Below, one piece after another: positions 26,260 through 35,012 of a DNA stretch of 64,000 nucleotides (its first letter is position 1; each line of letters begins with the position of its first letter). The position numbers and the translations under genes were made by a program. The notes beneath the pieces are model-generated. The model searched no databases and had not been told where the DNA came from. It was given only the letters and a program-made list of their open reading frames with translations. The stretch is from contig NZ_CP040676.1 of NCBI RefSeq assembly GCF_005960665.1, positions 1,870,501 to 1,934,500 of the forward strand, written 5' to 3'. This DNA comes from Exiguobacterium mexicanum. GTDB taxonomy: Bacteria > Bacillota > Bacilli > Exiguobacteriales > Exiguobacteriaceae.

Positions 26260-26544
26260 ATGATCTTAATCAACGCTATTTTCGACGTGAAAGAAACAGA
26301 GTTTGACAACTTCTTGGCCGACATCAACAAGCTCATCGATTCGTCGAAACAAGAAGCTGGTTGCTTGAGCTATGAGCTCTATCAATCGACGACGTCGGAA
26401 AACCGCTTCGTCATGATCGAGAACTGGGCCGACCAAGCGGCCGTCGAGCAACACAACCAAAACCCGGACCTCATCGCGTTCGCTCAAAGCGTAGGCAACT
26501 ACGTGACGGCGAAGCCGGTTATCCATGTGACGGAAGTCAACTAA
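26260..26544 (+). CDS. Antibiotic biosynthesis monooxygenase (ABM) family protein
   Basis: 94 residues with the ferredoxin-like ABM pattern: EAGCLSYELYQS, then FVMIENWADQAAVEQHNQ. YgiN-type members oxidise quinols, which would fit the linked nitroreductase. It follows that gene by 15 bases and ends the operon before a strong terminator. Confidence 0.85.
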   Translation: MILINAIFDVKETEFDNFLADINKLIDSSKQEAGCLSYELYQSTTSENRFVMIENWADQAAVEQHNQNPDLIAFAQSVGNYVTAKPVIHVTEVN

Positions 26545-26551
26545 ACAGAAG

Positions 26552-26580
26552 ACGGTCGACCTCGTGTCGGCCGTTTTTTT
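26552..26580 (+). terminator. Terminator after the MarR operon
   Basis: 9-bp stem ACGGTCGAC/GTCGGCCGT (one wobble) followed by seven T. Confidence 0.85.
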
Positions 26581-26615
26581 GTCCCATCGATTCATCGGTG
26601 CGATGTTTCGGCATA

Positions 26616-26648
26616 CAAAAAACCGCTTCTACGCATTGGTAGAAGCGG
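26616..26648 (-). terminator. Terminator after the 512-residue membrane protein gene
   Basis: Perfect 10-bp stem (26623-26632 and 26639-26648) followed by six T on the minus strand. Confidence 0.85.
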
Positions 26649-26655
26649 CTGTTTG

Positions 26656-28194
26656 TTATACGCCGAGAATCGCGAACGAGACTCCGACGACACCGATGAG
26701 CGCCATGGCGTAAACTGGTACGCGTGGCATTTCACCGTTGTTATCGAGCGCCTTCCCGAACATGTAGAACACAATCGGGTGGACGAGGAATGGCATCGAG
26801 AAGATGAGCGGGATGAGAAGCGACGCTTCCGTCCCGAACATACCGCCCTGCACGGCTGCGAAGAGACCGAAGTGCGAGATGGCTGACGATTGAGCCATCG
26901 TCGTGTAGTCGAACGCGATCGTGCTGAACGTGAGAAGGACGAGTCCACCGAAGACCGCCATCATCTGCCAACCGAACGAGAACTGCATGAGCGCCTTCAC
27001 TTCTTTGAAGTCTTCGCCGTTGGCACCGCGCAAGTTTTTGAGCGAGAGCGCCGTTAGCACAAGACCGACCAAGACGATGATTGCCGTCGGCCAGATCCAG
27101 AGCGCCCCGTTGTCGGCACTGACTGCCAAAATCGAGAACACGAAGATGTGACCGAAGAACGGGATGTTGATCATGATTGGGGCACGTTTCGCGGCCACTT
27201 GACCGAAGTCACCAGCCGTACATGCGCCTGTGAGACCACTGTGCGAGAGCGAGCCGGCCATACCTGGTGCGAGGTTGCGGACATGTCCTGTGCGGGCGAA
27301 CCACATGAGGAGTGCAATCCCACCGAACATCCAGAACAATTGACCAAAGAAACCGTAAACGAGAATCGAATTCATGCCTTCGATGGCGAACGCATCACCG
27401 ATCCGCGAACCACCGACCATGAAGTTGGCGGCCAAGACGACCGGGATTCCGGCAAACAAAAGCGCACGGACGGTCGGTCCATACGTCCAGTTGTGGAAGA
27501 TGGCACCGAGTGCTGACGAGAGCAACATGGCGAAGAAGATCTGCGGAAGCGCGATAATCGGTTGAACCGCCACGGCGATGCCGTACGACACGAACAAGAT
27601 GACGAGCATCAACACTGTCTCGATGACGCCTTTACGCATGTATACCTTCTTATCGTCGATTTGCGCCTTGTGGTCGATCAAGAGGAACGATGCCGCGAGA
27701 CCGATCAACGCGAGGATCGGGTAATAGAGCATGATGCCCTCTGCCGCGCCCGGTTGAATCATCATGCGGAAGAACCCTTCGAGACCGACGAGCAAGAAGA
27801 ATGAACGGAGGATGAAGATGAACTGTGTCCGTCCTGTCCCGAGGAACATCTCTTCTTTCGATGGCACGACGATATCTTTCACGTCGAGCTCTTGCTTGCT
27901 TAAAATCTTGCGAAGTTCTTGTCCACCGACGAAGAACGACACGACGAGCGCGATGATTGTCGTGCGTGATAGGAAGTCGACGAGCGGGAACTCAGGGAGA
28001 CCCGGTGTCGCGATACCCATCTCGACCATGGCGAAGCCAAGCCCGAGACCGAAGATGACGATGACGAGGATTGGCGAGAACCGTGAACCAGCCACGACCA
28101 TCCGCGATAAAATGACCATCGGGATGACGAAGGCCATGAGCAACCAGAATTGGTTGAGTAATTGTACTTGCGATAATTGCTGAACGATTTCCAT
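26656..28194 (-). CDS. Multispanning membrane protein, unknown transporter-like
   Basis: 512 residues with roughly 12 hydrophobic segments spread over the whole length. Glycine-rich helices such as ILVIVIFGLGLGFAMVEMG and the loop RTGHVRNLAPGMAGSLSHSGLTGAC suggest an ion or solute carrier. I do not recognise the family; a sodium/solute symporter fold (GltS-like) is only a guess. An AAGGGG ribosome site lies before ATG 28194. Single-gene unit with its own terminator. Confidence 0.75.
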   Translation of the reverse strand: MEIVQQLSQVQLLNQFWLLMAFVIPMVILSRMVVAGSRFSPILVIVIFGLGLGFAMVEMGIATPGLPEFPLVDFLSRTTIIALVVSFFVGGQELRKILSKQELDVKDIVVPSKEEMFLGTGRTQFIFILRSFFLLVGLEGFFRMMIQPGAAEGIMLYYPILALIGLAASFLLIDHKAQIDDKKVYMRKGVIETVLMLVILFVSYGIAVAVQPIIALPQIFFAMLLSSALGAIFHNWTYGPTVRALLFAGIPVVLAANFMVGGSRIGDAFAIEGMNSILVYGFFGQLFWMFGGIALLMWFARTGHVRNLAPGMAGSLSHSGLTGACTAGDFGQVAAKRAPIMINIPFFGHIFVFSILAVSADNGALWIWPTAIIVLVGLVLTALSLKNLRGANGEDFKEVKALMQFSFGWQMMAVFGGLVLLTFSTIAFDYTTMAQSSAISHFGLFAAVQGGMFGTEASLLIPLIFSMPFLVHPIVFYMFGKALDNNGEMPRVPVYAMALIGVVGVSFAILGV

Positions 28195-28286
28195 GGATAA
28201 ACCCCTTATACATTTTTTTCACACTGTTTCGAAGTTTACAGGATTGAACATTCTGTGACAAGGGGGTGTGACGTATTGTAAACTTT

Positions 28287-28319
28287 GAAAGCGGAACCAA
28301 CTAAAATGGTTCCGCTTTC
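28287..28319. terminator. Hairpin after the PLD-helicase operon
   Basis: Perfect 13-bp stem (28287-28299 and 28307-28319) directly after the stop of the last gene of the operon. The T run is poor on either strand, so it may be a weak terminator or 3' stabiliser. Confidence 0.6.
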
Positions 28320-28321
28320 GG

Positions 28322-28591
28322 TTAGTTATTCGGTTGGCGAAGGCCCCATATGCCTTTATTTCCCGTGGAATAAAATAAGTCTTCTTTCCCCGCGAAGCTG
28401 GCCGAATCACTTGAATGGGCCCGAATCTGTTTATTGACGTGAGCCTTCCAATCTTTATACCGATCGAGCTCGAGTTGATAGTATGACCGCTCGATATATG
28501 CGTTGATTTCTTTCAATGAAGCCGTCCCGCCATGATGCTGGATGGCGAATTGGATTTTGCGAAGTAGTGCGCGTTTCAAATTATCCCTCAC
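28322..28591 (-). CDS. Small HTH-like protein (HARE-HTH-like pattern)
   Basis: 89 residues. The layout is an N-terminal helix pair, then SLKEINAYIERSY, a tryptophan in KDWKAHVNKQIR, and a C-terminal GKEDLFYSTGNKGIWGL. The last element resembles the closing strand of HARE-HTH (HB1/ASXL/restriction endonuclease) winged-helix domains. This is inferred from pattern only. It overlaps the preceding gene by 4 bases and is the last gene of the MazG-helicase operon. Confidence 0.6.
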   Translation of the reverse strand: MRDNLKRALLRKIQFAIQHHGGTASLKEINAYIERSYYQLELDRYKDWKAHVNKQIRAHSSDSASFAGKEDLFYSTGNKGIWGLRQPNN

Positions 28592-29031
28592 CTTTCACTA
28601 AATACTTCTAAGTACTCTTCAAACTTTTGTTCCACTGCTTTAATGATTCTATCATGAGCCGCTTGACCTTCAATACAGTACTCTTCCCTCACATAAAACA
28701 TATCATCAATTAATTCAAAGGGTGGAGAAATATTGCTTACTCTAGTAGAAGTTGTTGATAGATATTTTAATGGCAGTGTTCTTAAATGCCGTTCCATTTT
28801 TGCTTGTGAAAAGCTCGTTGTAAAGCCCGCACTTATATTTTTAAGGGTATAAGAACGGAGTTGCTCGTTCACTAAATCATAATAAGGTTTTGCGAGTTCA
28901 GTTATCGAAATTGGCGCATACCAATCTTGAGAACCTCGCTCTAACATTATTTTCAGTACGTTCATCTTGTAAGGTCCCTGTCTATCGAACTCATCTATGT
29001 ACTGAATTAACCGCTCAAGCCGATCTTCCAT
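28588..29031 (-). CDS. Stand-alone copy of the PLD-DEAD helicase C-terminal domain
   Basis: 147 residues. It aligns co-linearly with the last ~135 residues of the helicase encoded next to it. Shared landmarks are YKM-VL-IML-RG (helicase KSYKMIVLSIMLSRG, here GPYKMNVLKIMLERG), W--P-S--E-A-P-Y, NE, Q-K-E--L, and F-V-EE near the end. A longer frame to 29091 exists, but ATG 29031 has a GAGGGTGG ribosome site placed inside the helicase stop region. It probably arose by partial duplication. Role unknown; a regulatory or adaptor subunit is plausible. Confidence 0.75.
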   Translation of the reverse strand: MEDRLERLIQYIDEFDRQGPYKMNVLKIMLERGSQDWYAPISITELAKPYYDLVNEQLRSYTLKNISAGFTTSFSQAKMERHLRTLPLKYLSTTSTRVSNISPPFELIDDMFYVREEYCIEGQAAHDRIIKAVEQKFEEYLEVFSER

Positions 29032-29044
29032 AATTACGCCACCC

Positions 29045-31402
29045 TCATTCTGAAGCCTTACGACTGAAGTAGTGATGTAGCCGCACTTCAACGATTTGAC
29101 TGATCCATTCGTAAACTAAAGGATGAGCAAATGCTTCATTATGCTCGATGTGTAATGACTCCTCTGATACGAAGAACGGTCCTTTAGCTATTTTATCAAA
29201 TGGCATCCGCAACAGTAACTTTTCAATCTTTTGTTGATGGAACGGGGATTGGAAGTCTTTCGTCTGTCCGTCAATCTGCTGACGATATGGGAATTCATTG
29301 ATGAACTCATAGAATGGACGAGCCGCCTCGCTAGCTGAGAGTGGTTGAAGCCATCCCGCGACCCCACGACTTAACATGATGGATAACACAATCATCTTAT
29401 AGCTCTTCGTCATGTCTGTGTATTCTACTTCAAGCAATAGCGACTTCACCTCTTCAAACAGGTTACTCTCTTCCTCATCCAGCTCCCCCATCCGATTGAG
29501 GAACCCGTAAAACCCTCCATCTTTCTTCCATTCAGAACGATAGGCATCCATCGAGTATTCGCCTCGTTGAATCAACTCTAGATAACTCGGCCGTCTTCCG
29601 AGTTCTTCTTTCACCATGAAGTAGTTCCGCTCCAACTGTTGTCGCCGTGTCGAAGAACGGGTGACCATTCGCTTCAATAAATCGATGGCATGTAAATCAA
29701 ATTCGATGGTACATTCGCCTGGTAAATCCACATCTGTAGGAAGTGCTTTGACAATCGGTTGCCGCTTCGTCGTCAACAGCGCCAACTTTTTATCGATGTT
29801 CTTATAGTTCCCAATCAAATCGATGATGGTGCAGTGCGTCTTCCCACTCAATAGACGTAATCCACGACCAATCTGTTGCGTGAAGACAGTCAACGATTCG
29901 GTCGGGCGGCAGAACAATAATGTATCAATTTCCGGGATATCGACACCTTCATTGAACAAGTTGACTGCGAAGATAATATCGAGATGGCCTTGCTTCAATT
30001 GACGCATCACATCAGCACGATCATATTCTGCCTGACTATGTAAAGCTACGGCTTGAACACCTTGCAGACGGAAATAGTCGGCCAAGTATTCAGCCTGAGT
30101 GACCGACGAACAGAAGCCAAGAGCTCTGGTCTGATGATGCATCCGCCAGGCATCAAAGATTTTTTGAGCGACGCTTTCCTTCAACTGCTCCGCCAACAGT
30201 TCGTCCTGATCATAGCGACGACCGTTGATCAGTCGAATCTGCGAATAGTCAATTTCATCATAAACACCGACATAATGGAACGGTGTCAAATACGACTCTT
30301 CGATTGCTTCAGTGAAGTGCATCTGATACGCGACATTGTCATCACACAAGGCGTAGACGTCTCCCCCGTCCAATCGATCGGGCGTCGCCGTCAATCCGAG
30401 CAAGAATTTCGGCTCGAAGTAATCAAGGACACGCCGATAGGATGGTGCCGCCGAATGGTGGAATTCGTCGACGACAATCAAATCGAACTGATCTGGTGTG
30501 AACTGTTGCATCCGATGTTTCGAGGCCAATGTTTGAATCGAGGCGAATAAGACATCTGCCGATTCCTCATCTCTTGAGTCACCGCCAAGCAATAATCCCG
30601 TCTTCCATTCGCTTGCGACTTTCTTATACGATACCTCAGCTTGAAGCAAAATCTCTTTTTGATGGGCAATGAAGAGCACTCGTTTGAACTGGCGCGCGAA
30701 GAAGGCGCTCAAGTACGTCTTTCCTAGCCCTGTAGCGAGCACGAGCATCGCTTTCCGTCTACCCTCGTCCATCGTCTCGCGTAACGCCTTTAAAGCAGCG
30801 TCTTGCACAGTGTTTGGTGTGATTGTATCGTCCTCGATATAGACCGGGGCCGGCGCTGCGATTTGTTCGGCTTCCTTCACCCGATTTTGCCGGGCCATAT
30901 ATTCTTCACGATAGGGCTGCAGCGAGACGGTATTCATGATTTGAGCGTAGTCACTATAGAAGAGCTCATGAAATGAATCGACTGACTGTTCAAACACGTC
31001 CTCCGAGATGCTCGCCGGTATCTCGACATTCCATTCGACACCTCGATTCAAGGCGCTATGCGACAGATTGGACGAGCCGACAAAGAACGTCCCTCCATCT
31101 TGTGTTCGGAACAAATATGCCTTCGGGTGAAATGACTGGCCTTTCGATCGATAGAGTCGTAGTTCCACGCCTTGAATGTTCATTAACATTTCAAGCGCGT
31201 CCGGGTTCGTCAAATAGAGATAATCTCCAATCAGAATACGGACTTGGGCACCGCGATGGACTGCTTGCTTAAGTGAAGCGACGAGTTCTTGAACACCCGA
31301 TACTTGCGCAAACGCGACGACCATATAGATTTCAGTCGCCGCATTGATTTGGTGTTGTAATGGAATTCGTAAATGGCTCGTATGAAGACGTAACTCACTC
31401 AT
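29045..31402 (-). CDS. PLD-domain DEAD/DEAH helicase (superfamily 2)
   Basis: 785 residues. N-terminal phospholipase D-like domain, about 1-180, with His92 and Lys94 in FHPKAYLF and GSSNLSHSALN at 109-119, i.e. the HxK...N pattern of PLD nucleases. It is followed by SF2 helicase motifs: ATGLGKT (about 223-229), DEFHH, LTATP, and QIGRGLRL in the second RecA domain. A C-terminal domain of DUF3427 type comes last. Such proteins are common in defence islands. ATG 31402 (MSELRLHTS) lies within the end of the MazG-like gene; in-frame sequence further upstream belongs to that gene's other frame. Confidence 0.85.
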   Translation of the reverse strand: MSELRLHTSHLRIPLQHQINAATEIYMVVAFAQVSGVQELVASLKQAVHRGAQVRILIGDYLYLTNPDALEMLMNIQGVELRLYRSKGQSFHPKAYLFRTQDGGTFFVGSSNLSHSALNRGVEWNVEIPASISEDVFEQSVDSFHELFYSDYAQIMNTVSLQPYREEYMARQNRVKEAEQIAAPAPVYIEDDTITPNTVQDAALKALRETMDEGRRKAMLVLATGLGKTYLSAFFARQFKRVLFIAHQKEILLQAEVSYKKVASEWKTGLLLGGDSRDEESADVLFASIQTLASKHRMQQFTPDQFDLIVVDEFHHSAAPSYRRVLDYFEPKFLLGLTATPDRLDGGDVYALCDDNVAYQMHFTEAIEESYLTPFHYVGVYDEIDYSQIRLINGRRYDQDELLAEQLKESVAQKIFDAWRMHHQTRALGFCSSVTQAEYLADYFRLQGVQAVALHSQAEYDRADVMRQLKQGHLDIIFAVNLFNEGVDIPEIDTLLFCRPTESLTVFTQQIGRGLRLLSGKTHCTIIDLIGNYKNIDKKLALLTTKRQPIVKALPTDVDLPGECTIEFDLHAIDLLKRMVTRSSTRRQQLERNYFMVKEELGRRPSYLELIQRGEYSMDAYRSEWKKDGGFYGFLNRMGELDEEESNLFEEVKSLLLEVEYTDMTKSYKMIVLSIMLSRGVAGWLQPLSASEAARPFYEFINEFPYRQQIDGQTKDFQSPFHQQKIEKLLLRMPFDKIAKGPFFVSEESLHIEHNEAFAHPLVYEWISQIVEVRLHHYFSRKASE

Positions 31403-31724
31403 GATCAAGGACCTCTTCCAAGAAGAGACCTTTTTCGAAGCCGCCTCGCTTCTCACGCTTCTCCTCACGGATGCGATTTAACTCTTCGAAGCTCGCACCA
31501 TGCATCTTTCCGAGCGTATAGACGAGTTCCAGAATGTCAGCAAGTTCTTCGAGTGATTCTTCATCGATATTCGTCTCTTCGTACTCTTTGATTTCCTCGT
31601 GAAGTTTCAAGCGGGCCTGTTCGAAATGTTCAGCTTGATTCAAGTGTTTGACGACAGGAATTTGTCCTGCTTCATGGATGATTTCAGGAATACGGTCTCG
31701 GATCAGTTTGTTATATTTAGGCAT
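31395..31724 (-). CDS. MazG-like nucleotide pyrophosphohydrolase
   Basis: 109 residues: MPKYNKLIRDRIPEII at the start, then EEIKEYEE and EELADILELVYTL. This is the EExxE...ExxD metal-binding helix pattern of the MazG/phosphoribosyl-ATP pyrophosphohydrolase superfamily. First gene of a four-gene operon, overlapping the helicase start by 8 bases. Start chosen at ATG 31724, which has a GGAGAAAATT site. It could remove (d)NTPs or modified nucleotides; this is inferred. Confidence 0.8.
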   Translation of the reverse strand: MPKYNKLIRDRIPEIIHEAGQIPVVKHLNQAEHFEQARLKLHEEIKEYEETNIDEESLEELADILELVYTLGKMHGASFEELNRIREEKREKRGGFEKGLFLEEVLDHE

Positions 31725-31937
31725 TGAATTTTCTCCTATCATTATTTTTCAGAGAATTAACTTCTCTAGGAGAGGTGATCAACAAACTCCTAGACACCTT
31801 CTCCAAAATCTACAACCATTTCCAAAAACACATCGATTGGATAACTTACCTCCCAGATTTTCTTAGAGAATATATTGCTCTTGATTAGAAAACACACCTT
31901 ATCTTCTCCTTGCAACATCACCTTTTCAATAATAAAT

Positions 31938-32486
31938 TTATTTAAATCGTGTTGTATGTATTATATCTTCTGTGCTCAACAAGTCTTCTAATTTATAATA
32001 CCAACCACCCGCGTTATTTTTTAATGGTCTGGTATTATTATTTAGTTCGATTATCTTGTTTAATATATAATATTTATAAGGTATATTCTTTTCATAATTA
32101 AATTCTTTCATTCTCTCAAGAATATAACTGCTTAAACGTTCTTCCACATTTTCAGCAAAAACTCTCTCAGCAAATACACTTTCCCAATTAGTAATATCTA
32201 TTTCGAGTGTCTCAACAATTTCATATACTACCTTCTTTTTACCCCCATCTGGATATCTGAATGTTATATATTTAGTTTGTTTTTTGTATGGGTAATCATT
32301 TGGATGTGCATGTATGGCATACTTCTCAACAATATCGTAAGTTCCACCGACCGAAACCGAAAGAACTAATTCGTTTCTATCTATTGTTTTTTCGGGAATC
32401 AACTCAGCTCCCCAAGTAAAATTTAAGGATTCTTCTTCGGGTTCTACTTTTATGCGCGACAAAAACTCCATTTTATGATTAATCAT
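31938..32486 (-). CDS. Hypothetical protein, possibly N-terminally truncated by IS30
   Basis: 182 residues, AT-rich, no recognised domain; mixed beta-rich then helical composition. No good ribosome site precedes ATG 32486. The frame stays open upstream for about 20 codons of protein-like sequence (ending ...QEIELSGNWSISEEM) until a TAA lying within about 10 bases of the IS30 end. This suggests the original gene began further upstream and lost its start to the insertion. It marks the first strongly AT-rich DNA of the island. Confidence 0.5.
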   Translation of the reverse strand: MINHKMEFLSRIKVEPEEESLNFTWGAELIPEKTIDRNELVLSVSVGGTYDIVEKYAIHAHPNDYPYKKQTKYITFRYPDGGKKKVVYEIVETLEIDITNWESVFAERVFAENVEERLSSYILERMKEFNYEKNIPYKYYILNKIIELNNNTRPLKNNAGGWYYKLEDLLSTEDIIHTTRFK

Positions 32487-32556
32487 TTCTTCACTAATAG
32501 ACCAATTTCCAGATAGTTCTATCTCCTGAATTAATTGTTTACCGTATTATTTAATT

Positions 32557-33612
32557 GACGGTTTGTCAAATTAAGCGCAACACTTCCTCGGTGAAGACCT
32601 CGTGTGCCGTTTTCCAGCCGAGACATTTCCTCGGCCGCCCGTTGATCTTGGCGAGCGCGTCCGCGAGTTCGCCCTCAACGACCTTTGAGAAGTCCGAACC
32701 CTTTGGGAAGAACTCGCGGAGAAGACCGTTGGCGTTCTCGTTGCTCCCACGTTGCCAGAACGAGTAGGGGTCGGCGAAATACATCGGTACGCCGAGGATC
32801 GCCCGGACGCGCTCGTGACAGCTGAACTCCTTGCCCCGGTCCGTCGTCGCGGTCCTGAACGTGCCTTCCGGGAAGGCGCCATGTACCGCATGGATCGCCT
32901 CCTCCATCGAGGCCGCGCTGCGGTCGGTGATCGGCAGGGCGATGTAGAACCGGCTCTTTCGTTCGATGAACGTCGCGACGCAGGCCCTCGACTTCCCACG
33001 TCCGGACACGACGGTGTCGAGCTCCCAATGGCCGAACGTCTTGATTGTGCGCACCTCTCTCGGACGTTTGGCGATGGACAGCCCGATGTTGAATCGTCCC
33101 CGTGTCTCCACCGGCTTTTGGCGCTTTCCCTTCTGGCGGAGCGCGTCGCCGGCACGTCGATCAGCCCCGCGTAGATCCAACGATAGATGGTCGAGAAGGC
33201 GATTCTGCCGTCGAAGAGACGACCCACGATCTTTTCCGGGGACCAGGTCGCCCTCAGTTTCTCGATGATCGTCTGGCGCATCGTGTCGTCGAGCTTCGTC
33301 TTGGCGCCGCAGTTGCTCTTCGCCTTGGCGTAGCGTTCCTGTGCGCGTTCGGCCGTGTAGCCGGGGTTCCGTCTGATTTCCCGCGAGACGGTCGAGGGCT
33401 GTCGCCCGAGCCGTCTCGCGATGGACCGTACGGATATCCCGAGCTCCAGGTAGGTCTCTATTTTCACGCGTTCGGCTGTGGTAAGATGGGTGTAGCTCAT
33501 AGCGATTCCTCCGTCTGAATGTGTGTTGTGGTGACTTCATTCTACACGAGGCCGTCGCTATGGGCTTTTTTGTGTTCACGTTCGGGTGTTGCACTTAATT
33601 TTATAATTCATC
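32557..33612 (-). mobile_element. IS30-family insertion sequence, copy A
   Basis: About 1056 bp and GC-rich within AT-rich surroundings. Ends are imperfect inverted repeats of about 27 bp: inner arms share AAATTAAG(C/T)GCAACAC and outer parts share GA-G---TT-T. The same ends occur in copy B (45450-46494), where sequence identity stops at the same points. Oriented so that the transposase reads leftward. No clear target duplication is visible. Confidence 0.85.
32566..33500 (-). pseudogene. IS30-family transposase, copy A, frameshifted
   Basis: The N-terminal part MSYTHLTTAERVKIETYLELG with the IS30 HTH (SIARRLGRQPSTVSREIRRN) is in one frame to about 33145. The catalytic part is in another frame, with DDE residues in HWELDTVVSG, TTDRGKEFS and NENANGLLREFF. 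Comparison with copy B, which is continuous here, shows one base missing near 33145. Unless a programmed frameshift is used, this copy is inactive. Confidence 0.85.
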
Positions 33613-33849
33613 ATAAATAAATATATATAGTTTGAATTGAGAAAAAATGAAAGATATATCTAAAAATTTATTAATATCTCTCAAGTTTAAAATATTAAAT
33701 TAATTTAGTAAGACACCAAATCCACCTTAAATTTGATATTGTTAATGATTTTTAAACCTCATTTATTTATGATACGGTTCACCGTAACGTTGGATAGGGT
33801 AAACTAGTCTAATATTGAGCAGTAAGGATGCATAAGTTTGATGATATTC
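33613..33849. other. Non-coding AT-rich stretch inside the IS30 pair
   Basis: About 240 bases, very AT-rich, between the inner end of IS30 copy A and the decayed DUF5677-like gene. I see no gene or clear signal in it. Confidence 0.5.
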
Positions 33850-34997
33850 TTACTGCTCCTTATCCACTAACAACTGGTCTTCTTTATCAGGAAAATTCTC
33901 ATACAATAGATTAGATAAATGATCCACCATCTTCATAATAAACATTCCTTGCATTTGTTCAACAATCTCACTTTCATTCTCTTGTATTAGCTGACTAAAG
34001 ACAAGTCTGTTCATCTGAATCATTTCATATGTCCCTCAGGTACCTGCAAGACTAATCCCTATATTACTTGCACCGCTTCCAAAGGATCCACTAGATGTAC
34101 TGAGTGATGATACTATAGATTTAGGTGCAGAATGGATGTTATTCGATGCAATTTTATATGGCTTCAAACCATGCTGTCTGTTAATACTTTTTCAAATCTG
34201 GTTAAATGAAGCATTTTGTCCGTTCTTCAAATACTTCTTTGCCCATATGTAGTCACTTCTCTCTTTCAAGTTAGTGAAATCTTTTCCTCTTTTCTCCGTT
34301 ATTTCACGTAAATGCACCCTTAATTCTTTCTTAACTGTTTCGTCATCAAGGCTCTCACCTACAAGTCTTTCTTGAAACATCAGGTCCTTCATTTGCATAA
34401 CAGGTAAATAATCAAAATAGCTTTCTGCTGCATCTTCACCATTCTGTACAATAAATTCACTTATTACAGCTAATTCATGTAGGACCGAAACCTTGTAATT
34501 GCACCTGTTCCAAATCCACCTTTGATTAAATATATTATTTCAGAGTATATAGAGCAGGCACGGATATGTTGGTGAAATAAAAAATCTGCTAAAGCCTTTT
34601 CTTTATTTTCATTTATTTTTTTAGAAAATAGTTCTCCTAACTCCCTACTCAATATTTCTAGTAGTTCCAAGTAATAAAACTCTAGACCATAATGTTGAGC
34701 TAACCTGTTATTAAATCCTACCCCCTCTAATCGAAGGTCTTCCCGCATTTTGTATCCAAATAAAAAAAGTAAATCATTTATATCATCGTCTTCAACCAAA
34801 TCATACTTTCCTAGGTTTTCTAAAGTCTTGGTTAATTGTTCCTCAAACTGTTCTTGTTCGTACTCTTTAAGTTTTTTACTTATCCATGACATAAAAATGA
34901 GCTTTGACAAAGAGTATCTTTCTTCTTTTTCCTTGGAAGTAGCATCTTCTAATACATCTTTCAAAAAATCTTCGTACATTGTCTGGACCCCTTTCAT
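33850..34997 (-). pseudogene. DUF5677-like gene with one frameshift and two in-frame stops
   Basis: The first 170 residues (MKGVQTMYEDFLKDV...) are intact to near 34486. There GGFGTGAITRFR changes frame and continues as VLHELAVISEFIVQNGEDAAE, the typical R-x-LHELA core of DUF5677-type proteins. In that second frame the sequence runs to 33850, broken only by TGA at 34192-34194 and TGA near 34036. The frame continues YKIASNNIHSAPK, also a family feature. A single-base deletion plus two point stops explain everything. The function of the family is unknown to me. Confidence 0.7.
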
Positions 34998-35012
34998 TAA
35001 AATATTATCCTA

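Noticed and set aside
31775-31888. 37-codon plus-strand frame (GTG start) between the MazG-like operon and the AT-rich island, product beginning VINKLLDTFSKIYNHF
   Set aside because: The ribosome-like GGAGAG abuts the start codon with no spacing, the frame is short and nothing similar is recognised. It may be a fragment of a lost gene.
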